This document shows, piece by piece, positions 1 through 9,663 of a stretch of 64,000 nt of DNA. Both the position numbers and the translations under genes were made by a program. The first letter of the stretch is position 1, and each line of letters opens with the position of its first letter. This stretch comes from Devosia ginsengisoli. GTDB taxonomy: Bacteria; Pseudomonadota; Alphaproteobacteria; Rhizobiales; Devosiaceae. The notes beneath the pieces are model-generated. The model saw only the letters and a list, made by a program, of their open reading frames with translations. It searched no databases and was not told the origin of the DNA. The stretch is taken from the NCBI RefSeq assembly GCF_007859655.1, contig NZ_CP042304.1:4218501-4282500 (forward strand). The letters are read 5' to 3'.

Positions 1-1978
1 TAGTGCCCACGAGCGACTTGAACCGGTTCCAGCTCTTGCGCTCGGGCAGGGTCCAGCCCGCCTCGGCCACGGCCGAAAGCCGCGGAAACACCAGCCGGTC
101 GAAAATGGCGCGGTCGGTCATGCTCTCGCTCCAGATACAGGCCTGAACGCCCAGCAGATGCTTGAGCCCCTGTTCCGACATGCCTTCACGGCTTTCGAAC
201 TCATAGGTTTCCTGCGGCCCCGACCAGCCGGCCCAGCCGGCGCCCGGCTCGGCCCAGGCCACGCCATTGGCCATGTCGAGATAATAGCGCTGCCCGGGCG
301 ACACCACGATGTCATAGCCCCGTTCCGCCAGTTCGGCATTGATCTCCACATTGCGCCAGCCGATGACGAAGGCCTTGTCCTTGTCGACGGCATCGCCATG
401 CGCGGCCTCTTCCCATCCACCGGTTATAGCGCCCTTCTTCTTGATGATCTCATGCACCCGGCGAATAAACGCCGCCTGGATCAGCGCCGTGGGCGAGCCC
501 TCGATCTCGTCGGCCCCGCCATGATTGCCGAGCTGGTTGAACTGCCGCTCATGCTTCTTGCGCATCTCGCTGCCGCCGAGCTTTTCGATCATGTCGAGCG
601 CCAGCGGCGACCCCGACCAGGCGGCCAGCGGCACCTCGTCGGCCCCCAGATGGAATATCCCCGCCGGGAACAGCTCCAGCACCTCGTCGACCACCTTTTC
701 GACAAAGGCATAGACCGGCTCATGCGCCGGATTCAGGCTGTTATTGGGAAAGCCCTGCACCGACTGGTATTCGCCGGTCTCGTTGGGGTCGCGCAATTCC
801 GGCAGCGCCTGCAGCGCGGCATAGAAGTGACCCGGCATGTCGATTTCGGGGATGACCGAGATGGCGAGGCTGTCGGCCAGGGCCACGATTTCGCGGATGA
901 CCGCCTTGGAATAATAGCCGCCCGTCGGATGCGGCCCCGACCCCAGCAGTGGCGGCAGCGCCTTGCCATGGCCGCGCCAGGCGCCGATTTCGGTGAGCTG
1001 CGGATAGGCGGATATCTCGACGCGCCACGCTTCGTCTTCGCTCAGGTGCCAGTGGAACTTGTTGAGCTTGTTCCACGCCATCAACTGGATCAGCCGGCTG
1101 ACTTCCGCGCCCGAATAGAACTGGCGCGCCACATCGAGATGGCAGCCGCGATAGGCAAAGCCCGGCTCGTCCGCAATCACGCCGCCGGTCGGAAAGACGA
1201 AAGTCTGCGGATACTGCCTGGCCCCGCGCAGGATATGCCCCAGCGTCACCAGCCCATAGAACATGCCCTGCCGCGTGCTGGCTTCCACGCTGGCGCCGTT
1301 TTCCGCAAAGCTCAACTCATAGGCCTCCGCGCCCAGCCCAGCCTTGTGCCGAATGGCCACCGGCATGCCCGCTTCCGAGGCCGGGCGCACCAGCCCTTCC
1401 ACCGCAAAAAGGTCCGCGACGAGCCCTGCAAAACCCGCCGCCGCCTTGCCGGCCTCGCTGCCCTCGGGCTTCAGGTCGAGACCCGGAGGCGCCGTGCGAG
1501 CCCCCGTAGTGGCCACCGATTTCGGCCAGGGAATGATCGAAACCGCCACCGGCGCCTTGGCCGGCACCGGGAATTTCGCCGCGCCCTTGAGCAGTGGCGA
1601 ATTGTGCCCCTTGGCCTGAGTGGGCGCCGTCGCCAGCGTCACGATCGTGCCGTCACCCAGCGCCACATAGCCGCTATTGGCCCCGTCGCTCCAATGCCGC
1701 AAACCATAGGACAGCCCGCGCGCGGTGGATTTCCAGGTCTGCCCCGGCTCCAGCACGAAACCATCGGGCGGCGCGATCAGCGTGTGGTTGGACAGGCGCT
1801 TGACCAGCTTGCCATTCTCCAGCGTCGCATGCGGATCGATGCGCGCCGGCCCCGAAAAGCCGAGCTGGAAATTGCTGACCGGCGCATCGCCGGTATTGGT
1901 CAGCTCGATCCCATAACCGAGCGGTTCGCCATCCTTGGCGGGGGTCCAGGTGGTGACGAGGGAAAAGGCGATGGTCAT
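1..1978 (-). CDS. Beta-N-acetylhexosaminidase, GH20 (3' end cut by window edge)
   Basis: This gene hydrolyses terminal N-acetylhexosamine residues from chitooligosaccharides or glycoconjugates. Translating the minus strand from the ATG at 1978 gives 659 open codons to the window edge, so the stop is missing. The GH20 catalytic pair is visible in the motif HLGADE (Asp447-Glu448), with the conserved substrate stretches GCHLDVARQFYS and KFHWHLSEDEAWR before it and ACIWSE near the C-terminus. An N-terminal beta-sandwich domain of about 200 residues precedes the barrel. No clear signal peptide is seen at this start, so the enzyme may be cytoplasmic or periplasmic by another route. It is the last visible gene of the minus-strand sugar importer operon, separated from the RpiR gene by a palindromic repeat. 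The large plus-strand ORF over the same bases is a shadow. Confidence 0.93.
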   Translation of the reverse strand, partial: MTIAFSLVTTWTPAKDGEPLGYGIELTNTGDAPVSNFQLGFSGPARIDPHATLENGKLVKRLSNHTLIAPPDGFVLEPGQTWKSTARGLSYGLRHWSDGANSGYVALGDGTIVTLATAPTQAKGHNSPLLKGAAKFPVPAKAPVAVSIIPWPKSVATTGARTAPPGLDLKPEGSEAGKAAAGFAGLVADLFAVEGLVRPASEAGMPVAIRHKAGLGAEAYELSFAENGASVEASTRQGMFYGLVTLGHILRGARQYPQTFVFPTGGVIADEPGFAYRGCHLDVARQFYSGAEVSRLIQLMAWNKLNKFHWHLSEDEAWRVEISAYPQLTEIGAWRGHGKALPPLLGSGPHPTGGYYSKAVIREIVALADSLAISVIPEIDMPGHFYAALQALPELRDPNETGEYQSVQGFPNNSLNPAHEPVYAFVEKVVDEVLELFPAGIFHLGADEVPLAAWSGSPLALDMIEKLGGSEMRKKHERQFNQLGNHGGADEIEGSPTALIQAAFIRRVHEIIKKKGAITGGWEEAAHGDAVDKDKAFVIGWRNVEINAELAERGYDIVVSPGQRYYLDMANGVAWAEPGAGWAGWSGPQETYEFESREGMSEQGLKHLLGVQACIWSESMTDRAIFDRLVFPRLSAVAEAGWTLPERKSWNRFKSLVGT

Positions 1979-2004
1979 GGGAAAACTCGTTGTGAATTTG
2001 TGGA

Positions 2005-2133
2005 CACGCCCTCGTGGTTCGAGGCTCGTGAAGAACTCGCACCTCACCATGAGGGCTACTCTGAGTGAGGCGCTTCAGTAGCCCTCATGGTGAGGCGGGA
2101 GCGTAGCGACCCTCGAACCACGAGGGCGTGGCA
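2005..2133. repeat. Class A palindromic repeat, paired copy
   Basis: Two inverted arms are seen. The left reads CCTCGTGGTTCGAGGCTCG followed by CACCTCACCATGAGGGCTAC; the right is its complement, ending CGAACCACGAGGGCGTGGC. The same element recurs at 37283-37413 and 53893-54024, and a single half at 13114-13157. It lies between the RpiR regulator and the hexosaminidase and could fold into a long hairpin that separates their expression. Confidence 0.85.
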
Positions 2134-2143
2134 CGGTTGGTGT

Positions 2144-3010
2144 TCAATCCCCCAGCGGCTGGGCGTCGTCGCCGTCGCGGTTGACGACGAGCTGGTGCTT
2201 GATGCGGCGCATGCTGGCAATGGCGGGCGAGCCCAGCCGCGTGGCCACGGTCTGGGCGAGAATGTCCACTGCGGCGAGCAGCGCATAGCGGCCGGGTGTC
2301 GGCCGCAATATGTCCGGATTGTCGCGCCGGTCGATCGGCAGCAGGATATCGGCCTGCTCGGCCATGGATGAATGCGAGCGGGTGATGACAATGCGCGTAT
2401 GGCCATATTCGCCAGCCACGCTCATCGCCCGCACCAGCGGCAAATTGTTGCCCGACAGCGAGAAGGCGAGGATGACCGTGCCCGACGGCGAGGACGCCGC
2501 CCGCATCATCTGCACCTGATGGTCGGTAGACGAGGCGATCTTGAGGCCCAGCCGGAACAGCCGAACCTCGGTTTCGGTCGCCACCATGGATGACGAGCCG
2601 CCCGAGCCGAAAGCCAGCACGAAGCCGGCCTTGACGATGCTCTCGGCAGCCCGCTCCACCGCATCGAAATCGAGATGGTCGAAGGTCTCGTATATGGTCG
2701 ACTGGATGCCGTTGACCACGCCCTGGGCGATTTCCCTTACGCTGGACGGGCCCGCCGCCGGGGCGAAATAGCGCTGGCCGACAAAGCGCGACTGGGCCAG
2801 TCGCACCTTGAAATCCGCATAGCTGTCGCAGCCCAGCCGCCGGCAGAAGCGGGTCACCGTAGGCGGAGACACATCGGCCTGCGCCGCCAGGTCGACAATG
2901 CTCATCTTGAGCACGCTGTCGACATCGGCCAGCACGATTTCGGTCAAGGCGCGTTCGGAGCGGGTGAACTCGTTCTTCTCGGTCTGCAGCAGGCCGACAA
3001 TGTCCAGCAT
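2144..3010 (-). CDS. MurR/RpiR family transcriptional regulator
   Basis: The 288-residue protein has an RpiR-type helix-turn-helix in the first 80 residues (the segment around AAQADVSPPTVTRFCRRLG) and a SIS sugar-phosphate binding domain from about 120 to 260 (FGSGGSSSMVATE). Such regulators sense phosphosugars such as GlcNAc-6-P or MurNAc-6-P. The ATG at 3010 is preceded by GGAGGGG. It sits inside the importer and hexosaminidase operon, so control of amino-sugar uptake is likely. The paired CTTTCGGA-type sites upstream of the operon at 8612-8669 are the best candidate operator. The effector is inferred. Confidence 0.9.
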   Translation of the reverse strand: MLDIVGLLQTEKNEFTRSERALTEIVLADVDSVLKMSIVDLAAQADVSPPTVTRFCRRLGCDSYADFKVRLAQSRFVGQRYFAPAAGPSSVREIAQGVVNGIQSTIYETFDHLDFDAVERAAESIVKAGFVLAFGSGGSSSMVATETEVRLFRLGLKIASSTDHQVQMMRAASSPSGTVILAFSLSGNNLPLVRAMSVAGEYGHTRIVITRSHSSMAEQADILLPIDRRDNPDILRPTPGRYALLAAVDILAQTVATRLGSPAIASMRRIKHQLVVNRDGDDAQPLGD

Positions 3011-3037
3011 GGTTTCCCCTCCGTGGCGGTCTGGTGG

Positions 3038-4120
<1,083 letters not shown>

Positions 4121-4286
4121 TCTTCGTCTCCGGTCGGCGGGGCTGGTCCCGCGGGCAGGCAAGTAGAGCGCTTCCAGCAAAAGTGGTTTCCGATTTTGCG
4201 GTTCGGAAGCGCGACAAACAACGATTAGAGCAATGCTCTAACAGGGTGCCGCCGCCATCCCGAAGGACGGCGACGGCGGGAGGATC

Positions 4287-5507
4287 TTACTTGTACTGCT
4301 CGAGTTCGCCGGCGGCCTTGGTGAGGGCAGCGGCAGGCTCAGCGGTACCGGTCACGACGGACTGGACCATTTCGATCATCACGTTCTGCAGGCCGACATA
4401 GTCGGTCAGCAGCGGCTCGGGACCACCGAATTCGATACCGTCGAGGAAGGGCTTCCAGGCGGCATCCGAAGCGATCAGCTCATCGGTCTGCGGCTGCAGC
4501 GGACGCAGCGGGGTCAGGCCCTGGGCCATTTCCGCATCCCACTGGCGGGTGCCTTCGGTGATGTACTTGGCGAGGCTGATGGCCTGCTCTTCGACGCCCG
4601 TGCCCTTGAACACGGCCAGCGAGTCGGTGATCAGCAGCGTGCCGGGACCCTTGGCCGACGGGCCGAGCGGCAGCGGGGCGACGCCCCAGTTCATGCCGGC
4701 TTCGTTGGCGAGGTTACCTGCGTTGAACGAGGCATGGATCATGCCCAGCGTGCCGTCGAGCCAGATGGCGCGCACTTCGTTCTGCTCGTAGGCGGTCGGG
4801 CCTTCCTCGGAATAGGCCGAGATGTCGCGCAGGGCGGTCAGGGCTTCGAGGTTCTGCGGGCTGTCGAGCACGATATTGCCGTCGGCATCGATCACCAGGC
4901 CGTCATTGGTGTAAACCCAATGGAGGAACTGGTGCATGGTGTTGTCGAAGGTCTTGGCGACCACGCCGAAGCCGTCGAAGTCGGTATTGTCTTCGATCTG
5001 CTTGGCGAAGGCGATTTCTTCTTCCCAGGTGGTGGGCGGAACTTCCGGGTCGAGGCCGGCGGCTTCGAACACGTCCTTGTTCCAGAACAGGGCCTTGGTC
5101 GAGAACGCGACCGGAATGCCCCACTGGGTGCCGTCGAAGGTCACGGTTTCAGGAACGTAATTGTAGTAGCCGGCCTTTTCCTCGTCGGTCATCGGAATGG
5201 GAACGATGAGGTCGTTGAGGGCAAATTGCTTCAGGGTACGCGAGCCGACATAGGCCAGCGCGACCGGGGTGCCGGCGGCGGCGAGCGTGGTCACCTTGTC
5301 CTGGCACTGGCCCCAGCCGACGATTTCGGGCTGGACGTCGAAGCCTGGATTGGCCGCTTCCCACTCGGCGATGTAATCCTCGTAACCGGCCGTCAGCGTA
5401 TCACCGCAGTTGATGAAGCTGATCACCTGGTCCTGGGCAAAGGTAGCGGGGGTCGCGCTGGCCAGGGCCAGGAGCGAAACCGCCGTCAGTCCGATAGTTT
5501 TTTTCAC
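4287..5507 (-). CDS. Carbohydrate ABC transporter substrate-binding protein (family 1)
   Basis: A 406-residue periplasmic binding protein delivers sugar to the adjacent permeases. It has a Sec signal peptide (MKKTIGLTAVSLLALASA, cleavage near ATFA-QD). The following sequence has the family 1 sugar-binder pattern, including VPVAFSTKALFWNKDVFEAAG and a late TPLRP region. The start is GTG at 5507 with GGGAGA upstream. The gene lies between permease 2 and the ATPase rather than at the operon head. The substrate cannot be read from the sequence. The hexosaminidase in the operon suggests chitobiose or a related GlcNAc oligosaccharide. Confidence 0.93.
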   Translation of the reverse strand: MKKTIGLTAVSLLALASATPATFAQDQVISFINCGDTLTAGYEDYIAEWEAANPGFDVQPEIVGWGQCQDKVTTLAAAGTPVALAYVGSRTLKQFALNDLIVPIPMTDEEKAGYYNYVPETVTFDGTQWGIPVAFSTKALFWNKDVFEAAGLDPEVPPTTWEEEIAFAKQIEDNTDFDGFGVVAKTFDNTMHQFLHWVYTNDGLVIDADGNIVLDSPQNLEALTALRDISAYSEEGPTAYEQNEVRAIWLDGTLGMIHASFNAGNLANEAGMNWGVAPLPLGPSAKGPGTLLITDSLAVFKGTGVEEQAISLAKYITEGTRQWDAEMAQGLTPLRPLQPQTDELIASDAAWKPFLDGIEFGGPEPLLTDYVGLQNVMIEMVQSVVTGTAEPAAALTKAAGELEQYK

Positions 5508-5578
5508 GTTAGTCTCCCTTGATTGCGCGTCCGAAGACGCTGTCCCCGGCCGGGATCATAGCCCCGGCCGTGAAGGCA

Positions 5579-6532
5579 CTACTGCTTCACGGCACCGGCG
5601 GTGAGGCCGGCGACGAGATAGCGCTGCAGGAACACGATGACGATCATGACCGGCAGGATTCCGATGAAGCTGGCCGCCATCAGTTCGTTCCAGATCACTT
5701 CCTGCTTGCCGAAGAAGGCGAACAGGCCGATGGGCAGCGGCATGAACTCGCTGCGCGAGTTGAAGGTCAGCGCGAAGATGAACTGCTGCGCATAGGCGCC
5801 GATGAAGGTCATGATGGCGACCACCACGATACCGGGCATGGCCAGCGGCAGCACCACGCGGCGCAGGGTATAGAGCCGGCTGGCGCCATCGACCCAGGCC
5901 GCCTCGTCCAGCTCGCGCGGAATGCGCATCATATAGGTGCGCAGCAGCCAGATGGATGACGGGATGAGGAAGGCGGCGCCCGGCACGATCATCGCCCAAT
6001 AGGTATTGAGCAGGCCCATGGTCCGCATCAGGCGGAACAGCGGAATGAGCAGCACCGCGCCCGAGAACATGTTGACCGCCAGGAACCCGCCCAGCAGCAG
6101 CCCCGACCCGGCAAACTGGAAGCGGGCAAAGGCATAGGCCGCCGGCACCACGACGGCGATGACGATCAGCGTGACCACGGTCGAGATGAAGAACGAGTTG
6201 AAGATGTACAGCGCCAGCATGGGCACCGATTGCCACATGGTGAAATAGGCTTCGAACGAGCCGTTTTGCGGGATGAAGTTGTAGGGCGTGGAGAAAAGCT
6301 GGCTCAGCGGCTTCAGCGACACCAGGAAGCCTTCGATAAACGGCGCCAGCACGAAGAACAGGAACACCGCCATGCCGGCATAGAGCAGCACGATCTCGTA
6401 CCACTTGTAGCGGTCGATCATCGGCCTGCCGGAGCGGCGCCCGCGCGGGGCGGTCCTGGCCATGGCCTGGGTGGTGGCCGACAGGGACGAGGTCCCCGCC
6501 GCGGCTTCGGTGGTGCGGGCGACATCGCTCAT
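5579..6532 (-). CDS. Sugar ABC transporter permease, MalG type
   Basis: The 317-residue inner-membrane permease has about six transmembrane helices and the EAA loop (ELDEAAWVDGASRLYTLRRV) that docks the ATPase. It has a long hydrophilic N-terminus of about 45 residues before the first helix. I chose the ATG at 6532 because it overlaps the previous gene's stop in an ATGA, giving translational coupling. A frame extending to 6922 runs through the other permease and is not used. It pairs with the 6529-7416 permease. Confidence 0.94.
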   Translation of the reverse strand: MSDVARTTEAAAGTSSLSATTQAMARTAPRGRRSGRPMIDRYKWYEIVLLYAGMAVFLFFVLAPFIEGFLVSLKPLSQLFSTPYNFIPQNGSFEAYFTMWQSVPMLALYIFNSFFISTVVTLIVIAVVVPAAYAFARFQFAGSGLLLGGFLAVNMFSGAVLLIPLFRLMRTMGLLNTYWAMIVPGAAFLIPSSIWLLRTYMMRIPRELDEAAWVDGASRLYTLRRVVLPLAMPGIVVVAIMTFIGAYAQQFIFALTFNSRSEFMPLPIGLFAFFGKQEVIWNELMAASFIGILPVMIVIVFLQRYLVAGLTAGAVKQ

Positions 6533-7416
6533 TTGGCTTCTCCCTGCTGCAGTCTGCGCACGGCGCGGAAATAGACGATGCAGAACAGCGTGACGAAGAG
6601 TGAGATGACCACGGCGCGCGCGGCGCCTTCGCCATATTTGCGGCTGCCCATGGCGGTGTTGTAGGTGTCGATGATCATCGTGGTGGTCGAGCCGGAGGGG
6701 CCGCCACGGGTCAGGATGTAGATGATGTCGAAGGAATTGAAGGTGGCGATGAGCGAGAGCAGGCTCATGGTCAGCAAAGCCGGTACCAGCAGGGGCAGGG
6801 TGATGCGGCGGAAGCGGTACATGCGGCCGGCGCCATCGGTCCAGGCGGCCTCGTAGAGGTCCTTGGGCACCGATTGCATGGCGGCCAGCATGTAGATGGT
6901 CACCATAGGCACGCCGATCCACACGTCGGTGACGATGGTGGCCCAGAAGGCGCTGTCGCCATAGGCCAGGATGGGCCAGGGTTTGCTGAGCAGGCCGAAA
7001 TTCTGCATCAGCCCCGAAATCATGCCGAACTGGCCGTTATACATCCATGCCCACATATAGATGCCGATGGCCATGGGCACGATCCACGGCGGCATGGTGA
7101 GGATGCGGAACACCGATTGTCCGGGAATGGCGGCATTGAGCAGCGAGGCGCCCAGCGTGCCGATGATCATCTTGGCGGCGACCGAGAAGAAGGTCCAGAT
7201 GAAGGTGCGCAGGATGATTTCGGTGAAATTGCCGGCCCCGAAGATGCGCTCGTAATTGGCCCAGCCGACGAAATCGTAGGTCGGGCGCAAAGCCGCATTG
7301 GTGAAGCTCAGCACCACCGTGTCGAACAGCGGATAGGCGACGATGATCAGGATATAGATGAGAGCCGGAGCCAGGAGGGCCAGTGCGAAAAGCGATGCGC
7401 TGCGGGTGCCGGTCAT
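6529..7416 (-). CDS. Sugar ABC transporter permease, MalF type
   Basis: This 295-residue membrane protein has six predicted helices and an EAA loop (DLYEAAWTDGAGRMYRFRRI). It forms the heteromeric channel with the 5579-6532 permease. The chosen ATG at 7416 follows a GAGAGAGA purine run. A start at 7452 would overlap the preceding oxidoreductase. The spacing to that oxidoreductase is about 10 bases, so the two are co-transcribed. Confidence 0.93.
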   Translation of the reverse strand: MTGTRSASLFALALLAPALIYILIIVAYPLFDTVVLSFTNAALRPTYDFVGWANYERIFGAGNFTEIILRTFIWTFFSVAAKMIIGTLGASLLNAAIPGQSVFRILTMPPWIVPMAIGIYMWAWMYNGQFGMISGLMQNFGLLSKPWPILAYGDSAFWATIVTDVWIGVPMVTIYMLAAMQSVPKDLYEAAWTDGAGRMYRFRRITLPLLVPALLTMSLLSLIATFNSFDIIYILTRGGPSGSTTTMIIDTYNTAMGSRKYGEGAARAVVISLFVTLFCIVYFRAVRRLQQGEAK

Positions 7417-7426
7417 CTCTCTCTCC

Positions 7427-8581
7427 TCAGTTCGCTCGGCCCAGGGCAGCATCGAATTGCTGCCAGATCGGGGCCATGTCGATAACGGAGCGGGTCCGCA
7501 TCGCCTGGTCCATGGTCAGGGCCAGCAGCCCCGCCTCCAGCGCATCGGTAACCGATACCGGCAGCGCCGCGCCCTCGATCATGTGCTTGAGGATATCCTC
7601 GGCCATCTGCTCGTCGGCGCCGTAATGCTGGCTCAGCCCGCCGGTCTTGTAGGTGGCGTCGATCAGCCGCTCGGAGGTGCGGCTGTCGGTGACGCGGAAG
7701 AAATTGCGGATGAAGTCGCCTTCGGCCATGCCCTGCGCCCCCATTACGGCAAAGCGCCGGAAGTCGTCGGGCACGTTGAGATTGGTGTGGAAGCTCAGCG
7801 CCGCGCCGTTTTCGTACTGCACCATGGCGGTCTGGAAATCGATGATGTCGCCATCGCTGTCGAACACCTTGTCGCTGCCCATCCAGCCGCTCGGCTTGCG
7901 GTGATAGACTTCCATGTCGTTGATGCCGGATGCAGCAGGGGCGTTCTTGGGCACGAAGGTGCGCCGCCCGCCAAAGCTCGACACATAGCGCGGCCGGCAC
8001 CCCATGACCCCGTTATAGAGGTCGAGGTCGTGGCAGCACTTTTCCAGCATGAAACTGCCCGAATAGCGCTCGTAGCGGCGCCAGTCGCGCATGAAGAAGG
8101 CGCCGTGATAGGGCGGAATATGCTCTGACGCCTCGATGGCGGTGATGTCGCCCAGCAGGCCCTCGGCCTGGGCCTTGCGCAGGTCGACATAGAGCGGCGC
8201 ATAGCGCAGCACCAGGCCCACCATCAGGTTGTCCGAGCCGTATTGGGCGATGAGCTTTGCCAGCTCCATGGTCTCTTCGACCGTGGTCACCACAGGCTTT
8301 TCTGTGAAGATTTTCATGCCGCGATCGAGCCCGATGCGGATGTGCTCGAGATGCAGATGGTTGGGCGAACCCACCATCAGCAGGTCGAGCTCTTCATTGT
8401 CGAGCAGCGCGTCGAGCGAGTCATATTGCTTGCCGACGGAAATGCCGTGTTCGGTGGCATAGGGCAGGCCGGCCGGGGCCGGATCGACATAGCCGGCAAT
8501 GGCAAAATCGGACCGGGCGGCGGAAAAGACCCGCGCCAGATAGCCCAAACGATAGCCGAGGCCGATAATGCCTACCCGCAT
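7427..8581 (-). CDS. Gfo/Idh/MocA family NAD(P)-dependent oxidoreductase
   Basis: The 384-residue protein has an N-terminal Rossmann fold (MRVGIIGLGYRLGYL), the family EKP motif at 94-96 (TEKPVVTT) and a C-terminal alpha/beta substrate domain. Family members oxidise or epimerise sugars, inositols or glycosides, and some act as unusual glycosidases. It is the first gene of the minus-strand sugar operon. The ATG at 8581 has AGGGTAGGAA upstream. Given the GH20 and RpiR partners, an amino-sugar derivative is a plausible substrate, but the reaction is not determinable here. Confidence 0.9.
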   Translation of the reverse strand: MRVGIIGLGYRLGYLARVFSAARSDFAIAGYVDPAPAGLPYATEHGISVGKQYDSLDALLDNEELDLLMVGSPNHLHLEHIRIGLDRGMKIFTEKPVVTTVEETMELAKLIAQYGSDNLMVGLVLRYAPLYVDLRKAQAEGLLGDITAIEASEHIPPYHGAFFMRDWRRYERYSGSFMLEKCCHDLDLYNGVMGCRPRYVSSFGGRRTFVPKNAPAASGINDMEVYHRKPSGWMGSDKVFDSDGDIIDFQTAMVQYENGAALSFHTNLNVPDDFRRFAVMGAQGMAEGDFIRNFFRVTDSRTSERLIDATYKTGGLSQHYGADEQMAEDILKHMIEGAALPVSVTDALEAGLLALTMDQAMRTRSVIDMAPIWQQFDAALGRAN

Positions 8582-8611
8582 AGATTTCCTACCCTGTAAG
8601 ACCGCCAATCT

Positions 8612-8669
8612 CTTTCGGATCGGTCGGGAATTCTGTAAACGATTTTCAAGATTAGGATCGTTCCGAAAG
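8612..8669. promoter_or_regulatory. Inverted pair CTTTCGGATCG / CGTTCCGAAAG in divergent promoter region
   Basis: CTTTCGGATCG (8612-8622) and CGTTCCGAAAG (8659-8669) match as inverted repeats at 10 of 11 positions with a 36-base spacer, 31 bases upstream of the oxidoreductase start. The arrangement fits a dimer-of-dimers operator, plausibly for the RpiR regulator in the operon. The rest of the 374-base gap (8582-8955) is AT-richer than its surroundings and holds promoters for both directions but no gene I can support. Confidence 0.5.
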
Positions 8670-8955
8670 TAATGTCAACACGAATTCGTCACACATTCAA
8701 TACCAATTTAAGCCACCCCCGCGATTTGTGCAAAATCACGCCATTCTGCCGAATTTCCGGGCGTTTATATCGAGTTCATTGAATCTTCCGATGTGGACAA
8801 GCGCCGATAAAACGGGCAGCATGACGAAATTGGTATTCATCTGGCTTCTAATCCACGCTTTCACGCTGATGACATCAATGAAAATTTGGAACACAAATAC
8901 GGCCCTATGAGCGGGGACGCGGAGTCGCCGCCGGATCGGAACCACGAGAGCTTTC

Positions 8956-9435
8956 ATGAGCAGCATCAATCCCTTCCCCAACGATCCCGACCGGGGCGCC
9001 ATCTGGACCATGCTGGTGGAGCGCGACATTGCCGCCTTCGTCGCCGCCGACTGGAGCATGGTCGATGGCGATTTCATCAGGGAGGGCTTCCTGGGCATCA
9101 ATGGCGGAAAATCCGGCAATCCCGATGACTGGCGCATCAGCTTCCCCACCCTGGAAGCCTATCGCGACGACTGGATCCGCCAGGCGCAGGAGAGCCAGAA
9201 GCTCGACTATGCCGAGGACGTGCTCGAGGGCATCCACCGCGCCACCAGCCTCACCGAAATCGAGATCAACGGCGACATTGCCATCGCCCACAAGAAGTTC
9301 GACGGCTCCATCGCCCTCAGCGACGGCGGCAAGGACACCCTCAACTGGCAGACCCTCTATTTCCTGCGCAAGGTCGCCGGCACCTGGAAACTAACCGGCT
9401 TCGCCGGCTACCTGCCCTATCCGATGGGGCAGTAG
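8956..9435 (+). CDS. NTF2-like / SnoaL-like hypothetical protein
   Basis: A 159-residue soluble protein resembles the NTF2-like fold by length, its central acidic and aromatic strands, and a final WQTLYFLRKVAGTWKLTGFAGYLP segment typical of SnoaL/ketosteroid isomerase-like proteins. No signal peptide is seen. The ATG at 8956 has a CCACGAGAG purine stretch upstream. It is divergent from the sugar operon and followed by a palindromic repeat before the MFS gene. Its function is unknown; it could be an isomerase-like or small-ligand binding protein. Confidence 0.72.
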   Translation: MSSINPFPNDPDRGAIWTMLVERDIAAFVAADWSMVDGDFIREGFLGINGGKSGNPDDWRISFPTLEAYRDDWIRQAQESQKLDYAEDVLEGIHRATSLTEIEINGDIAIAHKKFDGSIALSDGGKDTLNWQTLYFLRKVAGTWKLTGFAGYLPYPMGQ

Positions 9436-9466
9436 GGTTTGGCGCCGATGGGCCCGCTACCACTGT

Positions 9467-9592
9467 GTCACCCCGGCCTTGAGCCGGGGCCCATCCTGAG
9501 GTCTGGCCACAGCCGCAAGGTGGTCATGACAGCAACCTTGCAGCAGGACACACATCTCAGGATGGATCCCGGCTCAAGGCCGGGATGACACC
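9467..9592. repeat. Class C palindromic repeat (CCGGCCTTGAGCCGGG type)
   Basis: An outer inverted pair, GTCACCCCGGCCTTGAGCCGGG at the left and its near complement CCCGGCTCAAGGCCGGGATGAC at the right, flanks an interior containing ACAGCCGCAAGGTGGTC. Another copy with the same layout and interior motif is at 45513-45637. It fills most of the gap between the NTF2-like and MFS genes. Confidence 0.88.
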
Positions 9593-9663
9593 GCGTATGA
9601 GGCGCGGACAGTGGCAAAGGCAGGCCGCTGCCGACGAAAACCTACAGTGAATGAGAACGACAT

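Noticed and set aside
158..2068. Large plus-strand ORF of 636 codons opposite the hexosaminidase
   Set aside because: It is the antisense shadow of the GH20 gene. Only the minus strand shows family motifs (HLGADE, HWHLSEDEAW).
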